This document shows, one piece after another, positions 19,920-30,971 of a DNA stretch of 64,000 bases; within the stretch, counting starts at the first letter, position 1, and every line of letters begins with the position of its first letter. Where the stretch lies: the NCBI RefSeq assembly GCF_040833955.1, contig NZ_CP162133.1:2316001-2380000 (forward strand). Reading direction: 5' to 3'. The position numbers and the translations under genes are program-made. The notes below the pieces were generated by a model. The model saw nothing but the letters and a program-made list of their open reading frames with translations. It was not told the DNA's origin and did not search any database. Source of the stretch: Leptospira sp. WS60.C2. Lineage in GTDB: Bacteria > Spirochaetota > Leptospiria > Leptospirales > Leptospiraceae.

Positions 19920-21781
19920 ATTTTATCGAATCCATATCCTATGCATCCTTTGAAGAGAACTATCGCAAGATAGGTGGTCTTCTCTTCGAGGATTCTGTTT
20001 CCAAACCAGGATATACTGTTTGTGATCATTATTACGATCCAAAAGAAGAAATCCAAATCTCGTTTTCAAAACACAAAAACACAAGTGCAGAAATCCAAAC
20101 CACTTTGGATAGGCTCGATGACGAAAGAAAAAAAGGTCTTTTTCCTTGTGGGATCCTTTACTACGAGTTAGGTTATCATTTCATTGAAGGACTTTCTTTA
20201 GTCCATTCATCTTTGGAAGAAGGAACTCCCCTTCTCCATGTCACAGTTTATCGAAAAAAAAATACTTGTACCTACCAAAATCCAATTCCAGACCAACTTT
20301 CCTTCCATCGCATCTCGAATCTGAAACTGGGTTGGGATGAAACAACCTACCAATCCAAATGGAACCAAACAAAAGAATTCTTAACCCTCGGGGAAAGTTA
20401 TGAATTGAATTTGTGTTTTCCAGTCCATCTCAGTTTAGAAGGAGATCTCTTTTCGACTTACCAATCTCTCAAAACCAAACAAAAAACAAAGTATTCTGTT
20501 TATTACTCAACACTCAATCATTCGAAGACCATTGTATCCGTTTCTCCCGAACTCTTTTTTGAAGTGAATGGAGATAGAATCATGACAGAACCCATGAAAG
20601 GCACTATCCCCAGGGGAAACACAAACGAGAAAGATCGAAACAACTATTCCTATTTACAAACTTCCGAAAAAGAACGAGCAGAAAATGTGATGATTACCGA
20701 TCTATATCGGAATGATTTGGGTCGAATCGCCAAACAAGATACAGTTGCCGTGAACGAACTTTTTATGATCCGAGGTTTGCAAACGGTTTGGCAAATGGTG
20801 TCTCGAGTGAGTGCCGAATTAAAAGAACCGTTTCGATGGAATAATGTTCTTTCTGCCCTATTTCCTTCCGGTTCTGTCATCGGTGCCCCGAAACGTCGCT
20901 CCTTTGAACTTTTGTCTTCTTTGGAAGAAACAAATCGAGGGGTGTATACAGGTGCTTTTTTTACGTCTGAAGACAAAAATGGCTCTCCCAAGATTCGATC
21001 GAGTGTAACCATCAGGACTCTCACAATCCAATCCAAGGAACAGAAACTGGAAGGCATTTACGGAATTGGAAGTGGTGTTACAGTATTGTCTGATCCACAT
21101 GAAGAATACAAAGAATGTCTTTCTAAATTAAAAGTCTTAACCAATCCTATTCCTCCTTCCTTTGCCATTTTAGAAACCCTTCTTGTGAGAAACGCATCCG
21201 TATTTTTGGAAGCACTCCACAAAAAAAGGATGGAAACCACAGCCAATCGATTTGGCTATTCCTTTACTTCGGCAACTTGGGATCACACAATGAAAGAGAT
21301 TCAAAACAAAGTGAAAGGCAAAACAAGAGTGCGCCTCTTACTTAACGAAGAAGGAGAACTCCATTGGGAAGGCACTCCTCTTCCAAACCGTACAAAACGA
21401 CCCATGATTCGTTTGGGTTTTGCAAAAGAATCCATTGATTCGGGCAATGTTTTTTTATACCACAAAACAACAAACAGAAGAGTTTATAACCACCTAACAG
21501 AAACATGCAAAGAATTAGGAATGGATGATTGCATTCTCTTTGATGCCAGTGATCGAGTCTTGGAAACCACTATCCGCAATCTCTTTTTCAAACAAAAGGG
21601 AAATTGGTATACACCAAACCTAGAAACGGGAGGTCTTCCTGGGGTCTTTCGAGAGTGGCTTTTAAGAAAAGGTTGGGTAAAAGAAAAAATCACAACGAAG
21701 GATGACTTGCTAACAGCAGAGGCCATCCTTGTCGGAAATTCCGTTCGAGGATTCGAGCGGGTAACACTAGTTACAAAATAA
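19916..21781 (+). CDS. pabBC: Fused aminodeoxychorismate synthase component I / aminodeoxychorismate lyase
   Basis: 621 residues. Residues about 1-405 are Pab[21 protein letters not shown] with the Lys of the PMKGT motif typical of ADC synthase, [32 protein letters not shown] and [20 protein letters not shown]. Residues about 415-621 are PabC, a fold-IV PLP enzyme; [13 protein letters not shown] carries the likely PLP lysine and [12 protein letters not shown] and [12 protein letters not shown] the cofactor contacts. Together they convert chorismate plus ammonia to p-aminobenzoate for folate. The start is TTG at 19916, overlapping the upstream stop. The glutaminase subunit is not in the window. 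The last 11 bases overlap the end of hslU. Confidence 0.9.
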   Translation: MNFIESISYASFEENYRKIGGLLFEDSVSKPGYTVCDHYYDPKEEIQISFSKHKNTSAEIQTTLDRLDDERKKGLFPCGILYYELGYHFIEGLSLVHSSLEEGTPLLHVTVYRKKNTCTYQNPIPDQLSFHRISNLKLGWDETTYQSKWNQTKEFLTLGESYELNLCFPVHLSLEGDLFSTYQSLKTKQKTKYSVYYSTLNHSKTIVSVSPELFFEVNGDRIMTEPMKGTIPRGNTNEKDRNNYSYLQTSEKERAENVMITDLYRNDLGRIAKQDTVAVNELFMIRGLQTVWQMVSRVSAELKEPFRWNNVLSALFPSGSVIGAPKRRSFELLSSLEETNRGVYTGAFFTSEDKNGSPKIRSSVTIRTLTIQSKEQKLEGIYGIGSGVTVLSDPHEEYKECLSKLKVLTNPIPPSFAILETLLVRNASVFLEALHKKRMETTANRFGYSFTSATWDHTMKEIQNKVKGKTRVRLLLNEEGELHWEGTPLPNRTKRPMIRLGFAKESIDSGNVFLYHKTTNRRVYNHLTETCKELGMDDCILFDASDRVLETTIRNLFFKQKGNWYTPNLETGGLPGVFREWLLRKGWVKEKITTKDDLLTAEAILVGNSVRGFERVTLVTK

Positions 21782-23189
21782 ATCGACTGAGGTCTTTGTC
21801 CTCTATAATCCCTTTGAGTTTACTAGAAACATACGTTTCATTGATCACCACATGTTTTTTATCCTCAGGTAAGTCTGGTGCTTCGAAACTTGTGTCTTCC
21901 AATAATTTTTCCATGATGGTATTTAGCCTTCTTGCTCCAATGTTTTCGTTTTTTTCGTTCATTTGGAAGGCAAGTTTAGCAATCTCAGCAATTCCATCTT
22001 CTGTGTATTCCAACTTCACACCTTCTGTGGCGAGAAGGGCTTCGTATTGTTTGGTGAGGGATGATTTGGGAGTGGTTAAAATTTTAATAAAATCACCTTC
22101 CGTCAAGGTTTCTAATTCCACACGAATGGGGAAACGACCTTGTAGTTCAGGAATTAAGTCCGAAGGTTTTGTCATATGAAACGCACCAGCAGCGATAAAC
22201 AAAATATGATCCGTTTTGATTGGACCAAGTTTTGTATTCACGGTAGATCCTTCCACAATCGGTAATAGATCGCGCTGAACCCCTTCTCTCGAAACGTCCG
22301 CACCTTGGCGACCTTCTCTCCCTGCAATTTTATCAATTTCATCTAAAAAGATGATTCCCATCTCTTCCACACGACGCACAGCCTCTGTTTGGATTTTGTC
22401 TGAGTCGATGAGTTTTTCCGCCTCTGCTTCGAGTAAGATCTTTTGTGCGTCGGACACTTTGACTTTTCGTTTGCCCGATTTTTTAGGCATCAAATCCCCA
22501 AGAAGGTTTTGGATTTGATTGTCCATCTCTTCCATATTTCCAGCACCAAACACCTGCAACATGGGCATACCTGTTTGCGGAGTTTGTTTGGGAATGTCGA
22601 TTTCAATTTCTTGTTCGTTCAGAATTCCCTTTTTTAGTTTCTCACGAAACTTTTCTCTGGATTCTTTGTAACTTTGTTGACGTTCCTTTTCTTCTGGGTT
22701 TAATTCGGATTCTTTTTTATGAAAGATGGGAGGAAGGATCGCGTCCAAAATGATCTCTTCTGCTTTTTCTGCGGCTTTGTCTTTCACTTGTTCGCGAAAT
22801 TCCGCTTTCACAAGGTTTAAAGCACCCATCGCCAAATCGCGCACCATGGATTCCACATCCCGACCAACATATCCAACTTCCGTATATTTCGTGGCTTCCA
22901 CTTTTAGAAAAGGAGCGCCACATAACTTGGACAAACGACGTGCGATTTCTGTTTTTCCAACACCTGTTGGCCCAATCATGATAATGTTTTTAGGATAAAT
23001 TTCTTCCCGTAGGGATTCATCGAGTTTCCGTCTTCTGGAACGATTGCGAAGGGCTACTGCGACTGCTCGTTTTGCTTTTGTTTGTCCGATGATGTGTTCA
23101 TCCAAACGTTCTACAATTTGGCGCGGTGTGAGCTCCGCCAACTTGTCGCCATCGTTTGCCACTTCTGCTAAAATGGTTTTGAGTGTCAT
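21771..23189 (-). CDS. hslU: ATP-dependent protease ATPase subunit HslU
   Basis: 472 residues, full length. The start [30 protein letters not shown], Walker [17 protein letters not shown], pore motif [13 protein letters not shown], Walker [17 protein letters not shown] and C-terminal DLSRFIL are all classic HslU (the C-terminal residues insert into HslV to activate it). It unfolds substrates for HslV. It starts 1 base after hslV and its 3' end overlaps the end of pabBC, which runs the other way. Confidence 0.97.
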   Translation of the reverse strand: MTLKTILAEVANDGDKLAELTPRQIVERLDEHIIGQTKAKRAVAVALRNRSRRRKLDESLREEIYPKNIIMIGPTGVGKTEIARRLSKLCGAPFLKVEATKYTEVGYVGRDVESMVRDLAMGALNLVKAEFREQVKDKAAEKAEEIILDAILPPIFHKKESELNPEEKERQQSYKESREKFREKLKKGILNEQEIEIDIPKQTPQTGMPMLQVFGAGNMEEMDNQIQNLLGDLMPKKSGKRKVKVSDAQKILLEAEAEKLIDSDKIQTEAVRRVEEMGIIFLDEIDKIAGREGRQGADVSREGVQRDLLPIVEGSTVNTKLGPIKTDHILFIAAGAFHMTKPSDLIPELQGRFPIRVELETLTEGDFIKILTTPKSSLTKQYEALLATEGVKLEYTEDGIAEIAKLAFQMNEKNENIGARRLNTIMEKLLEDTSFEAPDLPEDKKHVVINETYVSSKLKGIIEDKDLSRFIL

Positions 23190-23190
23190 A

Positions 23191-23724
23191 TTATAATTCC
23201 TCGATCACTAAATTGTGGTTTGTGTAAATGCAAATGTCTGCGGTGATCTTCATCGCCTTTGTAATGATTTCTTTTGGATCTAAGTCTGTATTTTCCACAA
23301 GAGCTCTTGCGGCACTGAGTGCAAAATTGCCTCCAGAACCGATCGCAAGAACACCATCATCGGGAGAGATCACATCCCCTGTTCCCGAAATGAGAAAGGA
23401 TTCATTGGCATCACAGACAATGAGAAGTGCCTCAAGTCTACGTAACATCCGGTCCATCCGCCATTCACGAGCAAGTTCAACTGCCGCACGTGATACAGAT
23501 CCACCATGTTCGATTAATTTTTTTTCAAAGAGTTCAAAGAGAGTGAAAGCATCCGCAGCACTTCCAGCAAATCCTGCGATCACCTTACCATTGTAAAGGC
23601 GACGAACTTTTTTGGCCGTATGTTTCATGACGGTATTTCCCATCGAAACTTGGCCATCTCCTCCCACTGCAATTTTTCCGTTTTTACGAACAGAGAGGAT
23701 GGTGGTTGCGTGAATTGTTTCCAT
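23191..23724 (-). CDS. hslV: ATP-dependent protease peptidase subunit HslV
   Basis: The threonine-protease core [37 protein letters not shown] and [17 protein letters not shown] is intact. I place the start at the ATG 23722-23724 ([11 protein letters not shown]), which leaves a six-residue propeptide before the catalytic Thr; a longer frame to 23811 would add a non-homologous stretch overlapping the upstream gene. HslV forms the double-ring peptidase and needs HslU. It is 46 bases downstream of an RsbW-like kinase and 1 base upstream of hslU. Confidence 0.95.
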   Translation of the reverse strand: METIHATTILSVRKNGKIAVGGDGQVSMGNTVMKHTAKKVRRLYNGKVIAGFAGSAADAFTLFELFEKKLIEHGGSVSRAAVELAREWRMDRMLRRLEALLIVCDANESFLISGTGDVISPDDGVLAIGSGGNFALSAARALVENTDLDPKEIITKAMKITADICIYTNHNLVIEEL

Positions 23725-23770
23725 ACGGATAAATTTCCAAATGGGAAACCTTTGTCGAGAAAAATGGAGG

Positions 23771-24202
23771 TTACTTTCGTTTGATGAGGACCATCTGGTT
23801 TCCAATCTCAAAAGATTGGTCTAAAAAATAATAATCGGTGAGCTCGCGGATCATAAAAAGTCCAATGCCATGTTCTCTATAATCGCTCACATCAAAACTT
23901 CGTAAGTCTTTTGGTTCTACTTTTTTTCCATAGTCGCGGAGTTTGATTTCCACTCGGTCTTTATCAAATTGAATTTCGATAAAAATGGGTTTGTCTGTTT
24001 GAGCCGAATAGGCATGTCGAATGATATTGGTAATCGCTTCTCCAATCACCAATTTTAAATCCATGGAATCGAACAGTGAGAATCCATGTTCTAAGCATAA
24101 ATTAAAAAAATAATTTCGAGTGTGGGAAACAAAACGAGGATTGGAAGGAATTTGGATACGGACTACTTTTCCATAGTCCGCATGTTTCGTGGGGTTCGAC
24201 AT
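23771..24202 (-). CDS. RsbW-like anti-sigma factor / serine-protein kinase
   Basis: 143 residues forming a single HATPase_c domain of the RsbW/SpoIIAB type: [20 protein letters not shown] (N box), [10 protein letters not shown] (G1) and [19 protein letters not shown] (G2). Such kinases hold a sigma factor or phosphorylate an STAS anti-anti-sigma partner. Its ATG shares one base with the xerD stop (TAATG), so the two are coupled. No STAS or sigma gene is adjacent, so the partner must lie elsewhere. It sits inside an otherwise classical xerD-hslV-hslU set. Confidence 0.85.
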   Translation of the reverse strand: MSNPTKHADYGKVVRIQIPSNPRFVSHTRNYFFNLCLEHGFSLFDSMDLKLVIGEAITNIIRHAYSAQTDKPIFIEIQFDKDRVEIKLRDYGKKVEPKDLRSFDVSDYREHGIGLFMIRELTDYYFLDQSFEIGNQMVLIKRK

Positions 24203-25110
24203 TATCCTCGTGGATGGAATTTCTTATGAACTTCCTTTAGAGTTTTATTTGCCATATGTGTGTATATCTGTGTGGTAGAGATATCAATATGACCAAGTAA
24301 CTCTTGCACGGACTTGAGGTCTGCGTGGTTTTCCAAAAGATGAGTGGCAAACGAGTGGCGCAGAGTGTGCGGAGTGACTTTTTTCTTAATTTTAGTTCGT
24401 TTGATGTAGTGGTTGAGAAGTCTCCAAACCGACTTACGATTGATATACGATCCTTTTTTGGAAACAAATACAAAGTCACAGGTTCTTTTTTTGAGGATTT
24501 CCGTTCGGCTTTCCGTAAGGTAACGTTTTAGAATTTCCAAAGATTTTTCACCGAATGGAACAAGGCGTTGTCTTCCCCCTTTTCCTTCCACAGTGATCGT
24601 CATATTTTCCATATCGATATCAGACATTTTTAAGTTACAAGCTTCTGAAATGCGAAGACCAGAAGAGTAAAGTAATTCAAAGATACATTTGTCACGGAGT
24701 TCATACAAATTGTCTTCTTTGATGTTCTTAAAGAGCTCCTCGATTTCCGCTTGTGTGAGGTAATCAGGTATGGTTCTTGCTACTTCAGGAGTTTCAATTT
24801 TTTCCGTTGGGTTGGAATCGAGTCGTTTTTCATCTCGTAAGTATTTGTAAAACTGACGAATTGCCACAACTTCTCGTGCGAGAGTTTTTGCTGAAATTTT
24901 ACGTTCTCTTTCTTCTTCAAGAAAACGCATGATGTCATTAGCTTTTACTTCTAAAAAGTTAATATGTTCTTTTTCCAAAAAGATGGCGAACTTGTTGAGA
25001 TCGTATCCGTAGGAATAAATCGAATTATCGCTCAGTCCCTTTTCTACGGAAAGGTACTCTTGGAATGTTTGTAAAAGCTGATTTTGAGACACTGGCAATT
25101 TGGAACCCAT
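24202..25110 (-). CDS. xerD: Tyrosine recombinase XerC/XerD
   Basis: 302 residues, normal Xer length. An N-terminal SAM-like DNA-binding domain (QTFQEYLSVEKGLSDNSIYS) is followed by the catalytic domain with all conserved residues: Arg in LLYSSGLRISEACNL, Lys in VEGKGGRQRLVPF, HTLRHSFATHLL (H-x-x-R), and LGHIDISTTQIYTH (His and nucleophile Tyr). It resolves chromosome dimers at dif. XerC and XerD cannot be separated with certainty here; XerD is my preference. It heads the leftward xerD-rsbW-hslV-hslU set. Confidence 0.92.
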   Translation of the reverse strand: MGSKLPVSQNQLLQTFQEYLSVEKGLSDNSIYSYGYDLNKFAIFLEKEHINFLEVKANDIMRFLEEERERKISAKTLAREVVAIRQFYKYLRDEKRLDSNPTEKIETPEVARTIPDYLTQAEIEELFKNIKEDNLYELRDKCIFELLYSSGLRISEACNLKMSDIDMENMTITVEGKGGRQRLVPFGEKSLEILKRYLTESRTEILKKRTCDFVFVSKKGSYINRKSVWRLLNHYIKRTKIKKKVTPHTLRHSFATHLLENHADLKSVQELLGHIDISTTQIYTHMANKTLKEVHKKFHPRG

Positions 25111-25207
25111 CTTTACTCTCTTATGTTACTTAAAGAGTCGGACAAAAAGCTTAAAGAGACTTATTATTTTTTTTGCCACAAATGGCTATGTCAGGAAAAA
25201 AGGAGAT

Positions 25208-25729
25208 GTGCTTTATCGAATCACTCCTCTTTTTTTACTCATCCTTTCTTTCCTGTTAGTCGTTAATTGCGGCCGAAAAGAACGTACTCTTTTTGAAGAA
25301 GGGAAAAAATGGGAAATGGTCGGAGAAAAAACAAAAGCCCTCTACTATTACGAACTTTCGCTCCGGGAAAATCCTGAATACGATCCCGTCCTCAAACGTA
25401 TGGGACTTCTCCTTGCCGACAGCGTGGAATCCATTGCCACTGCCATCTTTTACTTGGAAAAATACCACAAACAAAAAAAAGACGACACGGAAGTACAAAG
25501 AGAACTCTTCCGCCTTTATCTTACCACAGGGTATGAAAAAGAAGCATTGGAAATTTTAGAGGAAATTCGGTTCCAAGGAAAAAAAGAAACCTTGGAATTT
25601 TTTGAAGCCACCTATCTCTGTCTTACAAGAGGAGTGAGGCAAAAAGACTACCTCCAAACCTTGGAAAAAAGCCCACTCTCCTCGGACCCGTATTATGCCC
25701 CATGGGTGCGGGCCTGTGAAACAAAATAA
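25208..25729 (+). CDS. TPR-containing lipoprotein
   Basis: I place the start at GTG 25208-25210, giving the lipoprotein signal MLYRITPLFLLILSFLLVVNC with lipobox VVNC. An AAGGAG motif is only about 2 bases upstream, which is unusually tight; an ATG at 25100 would bury the signal behind 36 residues and overlap xerD. The mature part of about 150 residues holds TPR-like helices (LFEEGKKWEMVGEKTKALYYYELSL, and YLTTGYEKEALEILEEIRFQG). I do not recognise a family. It precedes trxB by 60 bases. Confidence 0.65.
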   Translation: MLYRITPLFLLILSFLLVVNCGRKERTLFEEGKKWEMVGEKTKALYYYELSLRENPEYDPVLKRMGLLLADSVESIATAIFYLEKYHKQKKDDTEVQRELFRLYLTTGYEKEALEILEEIRFQGKKETLEFFEATYLCLTRGVRQKDYLQTLEKSPLSSDPYYAPWVRACETK

Positions 25730-25789
25730 ACAAGATTCGTTTAGACCCAGTCTAAACAGTAGTGAACGAAATAGAGTATAGGAGACATT

Positions 25790-26731
25790 ATGAACCACAA
25801 AGTTGTCATCATTGGATCGGGACCTGCAGGTCACACGGCTGCCATTTATGCAGCAAGAGCCAATTTAAACCCAGTGATGTATGAAGGATTTATGGCGGGC
25901 GGCGTTGCTGCTGGCGGACAACTCACAACCACAACTGAAGTGGAAAATTTTCCAGGATTTCCAGAAGGAATCGATGGAACAAAGCTCACTCAACTCTTCC
26001 GGGAACAATCGGCAAAATACGGAACCACGATCCACACACAAACCATCACCAAAGTGGATTTTTCAAAACGTCCTTTTACTTTGTGGTCTGACGATGAGGA
26101 AATCAAAGCAGAATCCGTTATCATCGCAACAGGTGCCACAGCCAAACGAATGCATGTGAAAGGGGAAGATGTATTCTGGCAACGTGGAATTTCCGCTTGT
26201 GCCGTTTGTGACGGAGCACTCCCGATTTTCCGAAACAAAGCCCTTGCAGTCGTAGGTGGAGGTGACTCCGCTGTGGAAGAAGCAAACCATTTAACCAAAT
26301 TTGCCTCCAAAGTGTATTTGGTGGTCAGACGTGACCAACTCCGTGCGTCCCAGATCATGCAAAAACGTGCCATGGAACATCCTAAAATCGAAATCCTCTG
26401 GAGCCAAACCGTTGTGGAAGCAAAAGGTGGAGCTGGTGGTCTCACTTCCATTGTTCTTGAAAGTACAAAAGACAAATCCCAGAAAGAATTAGAAGTGGGT
26501 GGACTCTTTTATGCGATTGGCCACGTTCCCAATACAGAAGTCTTCAAAGGTCAATTGAATTTGGATGAAACTGGCTATATCATTACAAAACCTGGAACTA
26601 CACAAACGAATGTAGAGGGTGTATTTGCGGCAGGTGATGTTCAGGACAAAGTGTACAGACAAGCGATCACTGCTGCAGGCAGTGGATGTATGGCTGCTCT
26701 CGAAGCAGAACGTTGGTTAGAAGGTCATTAA
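25790..26731 (+). CDS. trxB: Thioredoxin reductase
   Basis: 313 residues, usual length. It shows the FAD motif [16 protein letters not shown], redox pair CAVC (CAVCDGALP), NADPH motif [12 protein letters not shown] and the C-terminal FAD contact [21 protein letters not shown]. It reduces thioredoxin in the cytosol with NADPH. A strong AGGAG precedes the ATG. It is convergent with ilvBN, with a hairpin between them. Confidence 0.97.
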   Translation: MNHKVVIIGSGPAGHTAAIYAARANLNPVMYEGFMAGGVAAGGQLTTTTEVENFPGFPEGIDGTKLTQLFREQSAKYGTTIHTQTITKVDFSKRPFTLWSDDEEIKAESVIIATGATAKRMHVKGEDVFWQRGISACAVCDGALPIFRNKALAVVGGGDSAVEEANHLTKFASKVYLVVRRDQLRASQIMQKRAMEHPKIEILWSQTVVEAKGGAGGLTSIVLESTKDKSQKELEVGGLFYAIGHVPNTEVFKGQLNLDETGYIITKPGTTQTNVEGVFAAGDVQDKVYRQAITAAGSGCMAALEAERWLEGH

Positions 26732-26753
26732 ACAACCACCAATCCAAAGAGGG

Positions 26754-26778
26754 AAACGATGTGGTAACACATCGCTTT
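26754..26778. terminator. Hairpin between convergent trxB and ilvN
   Basis: Inverted repeat CGATGTG (26757-26763), loop GTAA, CACATCG (26768-26774), flanked by AAA on the left and CTTT on the right. It may terminate transcription from both sides; the T tract is short, so efficiency is uncertain. Confidence 0.5.
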
Positions 26779-26827
26779 CCACTGTCTCTGAAAACTTAAA
26801 AGCTTACTGTAATTTGAATTTTGTCTG

Positions 26828-27316
26828 TTAGGTTGCGTTTTGGTTGCGATACGCGATGGCAATTTGACCTGTTCTAGAAATTTCTCGAATCCCAAATGGT
26901 TTTAATACCGTAATGATATTTGTCACCTGACGAGAGTTACCAGAAAACTCGATCAGAAGCGAATCTTCTGTCATTTCTAATATTTTCACATCAAAACCAT
27001 TACAAATGGTGAGTGCTTCACTCCGATTTTTTTCATTAATCGAAAATGATACAAGGACAAGTTCCCTTTGAACAGAACTTGCGTATGCCATATCCTGCAC
27101 TCTCAACACATCTGGTAGTTTTAATAATTGGTTTTTTACCTGACCGACGACAAAATCATCCCCATTGAGAACAATTGTCATAGAAGAAATTTCTGGATTG
27201 TCAGTCACGCCGACAGCAATGGAGTCAATGTTATACCCACGTCTCGTAAACAAACCAGAGACATGACTCATCACACCTGGATGGTTATTGACTAAAATAC
27301 TTAATGTATGTTTCAT
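26828..27316 (-). CDS. ilvN: Acetolactate synthase small (regulatory) subunit
   Basis: 162 residues with the N-terminal ACT domain [20 protein letters not shown] and [12 protein letters not shown], then the C-terminal domain characteristic of IlvN/IlvH ([33 protein letters not shown]). It binds the catalytic subunit and confers valine feedback inhibition. Its ATG overlaps the ilvB stop by 4 bases, so the pair is coupled. Confidence 0.95.
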   Translation of the reverse strand: MKHTLSILVNNHPGVMSHVSGLFTRRGYNIDSIAVGVTDNPEISSMTIVLNGDDFVVGQVKNQLLKLPDVLRVQDMAYASSVQRELVLVSFSINEKNRSEALTICNGFDVKILEMTEDSLLIEFSGNSRQVTNIITVLKPFGIREISRTGQIAIAYRNQNAT

Positions 27317-29019
27317 TTTTTCAATTTCCCCAAGTCTTTAAATTCGATGAGATCTTGTTGTGATTTTCCAGCTGGAATCATCGGGAATACTTTTTCTTCT
27401 GCAGGGATCATCACTTCAATCAGTGCAGATCCATTGTCTTTTAAGAAAAATTCTACACCTTTGTCGATCTCAGATTTTTTTTCAATCCTCATCGCAGGAA
27501 TATCGTAGGATTCTGCAAGTTTCACAAAGTTAGGATTGTAGGTCCATTGGGACTCGCTAAAACGTTCTTCGTAAAATAGTTCCTGCCACTGACGAACCAT
27601 GCCAAGGAAATTATTATTAAAAAGCAAAATCTTAACACCTAACTTAGATTGTGCAATCGTTGCAAGTTCCTGAATACACATTTGGAAGGATCCATCTCCC
27701 GTCACACAAATCACAGTTTTATCTGGATTTCCAAATTTGGCACCAATGGCTGCAGGAAGTCCATACCCCATCGTTCCAAGACCGCCAGAGGTAAGCCAAG
27801 TGTTCGGTTTATCAAATAGATAATACTGAGCCGCCCACATTTGGTGCTGACCAACATCTGTGGAGACAATCGCTTCTCCCTTTGTTTTGGTATAGACACG
27901 ATGTAAGAAGTCTTGTGGTTTGATACTCTCACCACTGTTATCATACTCTAGTGGATGATTTTGTTTGAGAGTTTGAATCCTTTGAATCCACTCGGTGCGA
28001 TCTCCCCCTTTGACAAAAGGTAAAATTTCGCGGATGGCATCCTTTAGGTCACCATGCAAAATATAATCGACATTGATTCGTTTATTAAATTCTGCTGCAT
28101 CGATGTCGACATGGGCTCTCACTGCATTCGGTGCAAAATCTTGGTATTTGGCAACACGGTCATCAAACCGAGCCCCTAAGTTGAGGATATAATCACATTC
28201 TAACACGGCTTTGTTGGCATAAGCTGTTCCATGCATTCCTAACATCCCCACCGATAGTGGATGAGTTCCTGGGAATGCCCCAAGACCCATGAGTGTTGTT
28301 GTGACAGGAGCATTTGCCTTTTCGGCTAGAGCTTTGATTTCTGCAGAGGCAAATGAATTGATCGCACCACCACCCACATAGAGTAACGGGCGTTTGGCTT
28401 GGTTTAGACCATCCGCAAATTCTTGAGGGTCCCCTTTTACTTTTGGTCTTTCGTAATGATGCGGAGCGATTTTCAATGAAGGTGCTTTGCGAACTGTTGT
28501 TTTTTCCAATTGAACATCTTTTGGAAAATCAAGTAGAACAGGCCCTGGCCTTCCACCCATAGCAATCTTAATTGCTTCTTCAAAGTGGCGTGCAAGATCA
28601 TCCGCTTTTTTGATAAGAGCATTGTATTTCGTAATCGGAATCGTGATTCCAAAAATATCAGCTTCTTGGAACGCGTCGGTTCCTATGGCATCCGTCGCAA
28701 CTTGGCCTGTGATGGCAAGGATCGGTACCGAATCCATCTTCGCATCCGTAAGTCCCGTGATTAAGTTAGTGGCACCTGGTCCAGAAGTGGCGATACAAAC
28801 ACCTAACTTCCCTGTGGAACGTGCATACCCTTCTGCCATATGGATGGCACCTTGTTCATGGCGAACGAGGATGTGTTTGATTTTTTTGCTATGATACAGT
28901 TCGTCGTAGAAAGGGAGAATGGCACCACCAGGGTATCCGAAGACGATTTCCACACCCGCTTCTTCCAATAATTCGACCATAAGCCGGCCGCCAGTGATTG
29001 CTTCGGTTGTAGATGTCAT
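27313..29019 (-). CDS. ilvB: Acetolactate synthase large (catalytic) subunit
   Basis: 568 residues. The start [15 protein letters not shown] carries the ThDP-activating Glu region ([14 protein letters not shown]), the FAD-binding middle is present, and the ThDP motif [17 protein letters not shown]...[16 protein letters not shown] is intact. It condenses pyruvate to acetolactate or with 2-oxobutyrate, the first common step of branched-chain amino-acid synthesis. No leader peptide or T-box was seen in the roughly 100 bases upstream. Confidence 0.96.
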   Translation of the reverse strand: MTSTTEAITGGRLMVELLEEAGVEIVFGYPGGAILPFYDELYHSKKIKHILVRHEQGAIHMAEGYARSTGKLGVCIATSGPGATNLITGLTDAKMDSVPILAITGQVATDAIGTDAFQEADIFGITIPITKYNALIKKADDLARHFEEAIKIAMGGRPGPVLLDFPKDVQLEKTTVRKAPSLKIAPHHYERPKVKGDPQEFADGLNQAKRPLLYVGGGAINSFASAEIKALAEKANAPVTTTLMGLGAFPGTHPLSVGMLGMHGTAYANKAVLECDYILNLGARFDDRVAKYQDFAPNAVRAHVDIDAAEFNKRINVDYILHGDLKDAIREILPFVKGGDRTEWIQRIQTLKQNHPLEYDNSGESIKPQDFLHRVYTKTKGEAIVSTDVGQHQMWAAQYYLFDKPNTWLTSGGLGTMGYGLPAAIGAKFGNPDKTVICVTGDGSFQMCIQELATIAQSKLGVKILLFNNNFLGMVRQWQELFYEERFSESQWTYNPNFVKLAESYDIPAMRIEKKSEIDKGVEFFLKDNGSALIEVMIPAEEKVFPMIPAGKSQQDLIEFKDLGKLKK

Positions 29020-29119
29020 ACGTTTCCCCCCTCTTTGTCATTTCTGCAAAAAAGAGCCTGGTGTCAATGTTCTCACGTTTTTGAGTCGATTTTTACTGTC
29101 TAAAAAGGAATGCTGAAAA

Positions 29120-30238
29120 ATGGAACGTAATATGGAAAATGCCGAAATCGAAAAAACACAAGAAGATGAGAAATTCACAAAAATAAAAGCTCTTGCAAAA
29201 GAAGCCTACCGTTTTCTCGATCAAGGTCGCTTCAAAGAGGCAAAAGAACGATTAGACATATTACTAGATGAAGATCCTTCGAATACATACGGACTTGTCG
29301 GGCTTGGTGATTATTATGCAAAAACAAAACAACCAGAACAAGCTATCCAATACTATCGAAAATGTTTGAGTGGTGATTCCACAAACAAGTTTTCGCTTAT
29401 GGGACTCATGAATGCCTACAGAGATCTCAATAGCTTAAAACGAATCATCGAAGTAGCAGAAGAGTTTCACCACATAACAATCACAGATGCAAGTATCTTA
29501 TCTCGAGTTGCCGATGCCCACAGAAAGTTAAAAAACTTCAAAGAATCAGAAGTCTATTATATGGAAGCCCTTCAAATCAACCCTAATGACCAATATGTCA
29601 TCGTGGGACTTGGGCATTTATACTTTGCATGCCAAAGATATGCTGATGCGATTCTTTGGTGGGAAAAACTTCTCGGTAGCCAACCAAACAATATCAAAAT
29701 TTTAACGGAGATTGGCAATAGTTATCGCAAAATCAAAGACTTTGACAAAGCAGTCCTCTACTATGAAAGAGCAAAAGACTTAGATCCTAAAAACTTTTTT
29801 GCTCTTTACGGACTTGCTGAATCCTATCGCGGGAAAAAAGATTTTAAAACGGCAATCACCTATTGGGAAAAAATTCTAGAATCAGATCCTGACAACAAAC
29901 TCATCATCAATCGTTATGCAGACTCGCTCAGAGGTCTTGGGAACTACGACAAAGCACTCGAATGTTTTAATAAAATTCTTGCTAGTGGTGACGATTATTT
30001 CGCACTTCTTGGAAAAGCGGCCGCCTTACGACTCATTGGCGACCTAGAAAAAGCAGAAGAAATTTACTTAGGACTCCTTTCTAAGTCACCCAATGATCCA
30101 AGACCTGCCCTTGAACTCTCGGACCTTTGGGATATTATGGGAAAAAAACCACAAGCGATCAAACTTTTGGAAGACCTATCAAAGAAAAACCCATCGAATG
30201 AGGCCATTCGTGAGCGCATTGAATATTTAAAAGATTAG
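29120..30238 (+). CDS. Cytosolic TPR-repeat protein
   Basis: 372 residues, no signal peptide, built of about nine consecutive TPR units (for example [20 protein letters not shown] and [19 protein letters not shown]). TPR arrays mediate protein-protein contacts, and nothing here names a partner. Start is the ATG at 29120; an ATG four codons later is equally possible. It is divergent from ilvB and ends before a very strong hairpin. Confidence 0.85.
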   Translation: MERNMENAEIEKTQEDEKFTKIKALAKEAYRFLDQGRFKEAKERLDILLDEDPSNTYGLVGLGDYYAKTKQPEQAIQYYRKCLSGDSTNKFSLMGLMNAYRDLNSLKRIIEVAEEFHHITITDASILSRVADAHRKLKNFKESEVYYMEALQINPNDQYVIVGLGHLYFACQRYADAILWWEKLLGSQPNNIKILTEIGNSYRKIKDFDKAVLYYERAKDLDPKNFFALYGLAESYRGKKDFKTAITYWEKILESDPDNKLIINRYADSLRGLGNYDKALECFNKILASGDDYFALLGKAAALRLIGDLEKAEEIYLGLLSKSPNDPRPALELSDLWDIMGKKPQAIKLLEDLSKKNPSNEAIRERIEYLKD

Positions 30239-30292
30239 GTAGAAAGAACTATTTATTTCCACACAAAGGATTTTGTAAGTATTGGTATAAAC

Positions 30293-30327
30293 AATACACC
30301 TTACCTATTTGGATTGTAAGGTGTATT
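30293..30327. terminator. Strong inverted repeat after the TPR gene
   Basis: Perfect 12-bp arms, AATACACCTTAC at 30293-30304 and GTAAGGTGTATT at 30316-30327, with an 11-base loop. Lying between convergent genes, it probably terminates both. Confidence 0.8.
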
Positions 30328-30354
30328 TAATACTTTCATTACATAAAATGGGAG

Positions 30355-30917
30355 TTATTTCAAAATCCCTTTTGTATTAGCTTCCACTAAAATTGCATTG
30401 ATCAAATCTTTTTGGCATTTGTAAACTTCACTCGAGATAGATTTTAACGGGAAAACGAAAATTAGAGTTAAGTGATTCCAGGTGGAAACAGAATCTCTTT
30501 TTTTAATTTTTGCAATTTCCTTTCCGTTTTTATTCTTAAAAGTCGCTTCTACAACAAATTCATCAGTTGCAGAAGAAGGGAATAAATACAAAGTCAATCC
30601 ATTAAGTATAGAAAGACCTTGGTTGAACTGACCATTGTTTTGAATGTTGACGTCAACAGAAAGATCCGTAGACTTATCATTATTCTTTACATCAGAAAAT
30701 AATGAGGAGGCAGTGAATTCGTCTTTCACGACATTAGCCCAGCTTCCAAGCGCATTTGCATTCTGTGGAACAGGTTCATTTTCATTCAATTTCACTTGTC
30801 CTGTCACAACAAAGGAAATGCTTTTTTTGAACTTGTTGACGGTTCAATTTTCTCTTAACTAACATTCCCTTCACGAAAAGTAGCACAAGAGACCAAAAGC
30901 CCAACCACAATTAACAT
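30355..30917 (-). pseudogene. Disrupted lipoprotein gene
   Basis: The main open frame (30355-30807 from a GTG, or from after a TGA at 30844-30846) encodes about 150-160 residues with no signal peptide; it begins abruptly (KFKKSISFVVTGQVKLNENE) and ends DLINAILVEANTKGILK. In a different frame, an ATG at 30915-30917 starts a textbook lipoprotein signal (MLIVVGLLVSCATFREG) that hits TAA at 30855-30857. The two pieces fit together as the signal and body of one lipoprotein separated by a frame change and stop codons. This points to a recently broken gene, or a sequencing error. The body family is unknown. Confidence 0.55.
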
Positions 30918-30971
30918 TAAACATCTGATAAAATTTTTCTTAAGCCAACTAATATTATTTATACGATCAAA

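Noticed and set aside
23725..23811. A longer HslV start
   Set aside because: HslV propeptides are short; the [11 protein letters not shown] start leaves six residues before the catalytic Thr.
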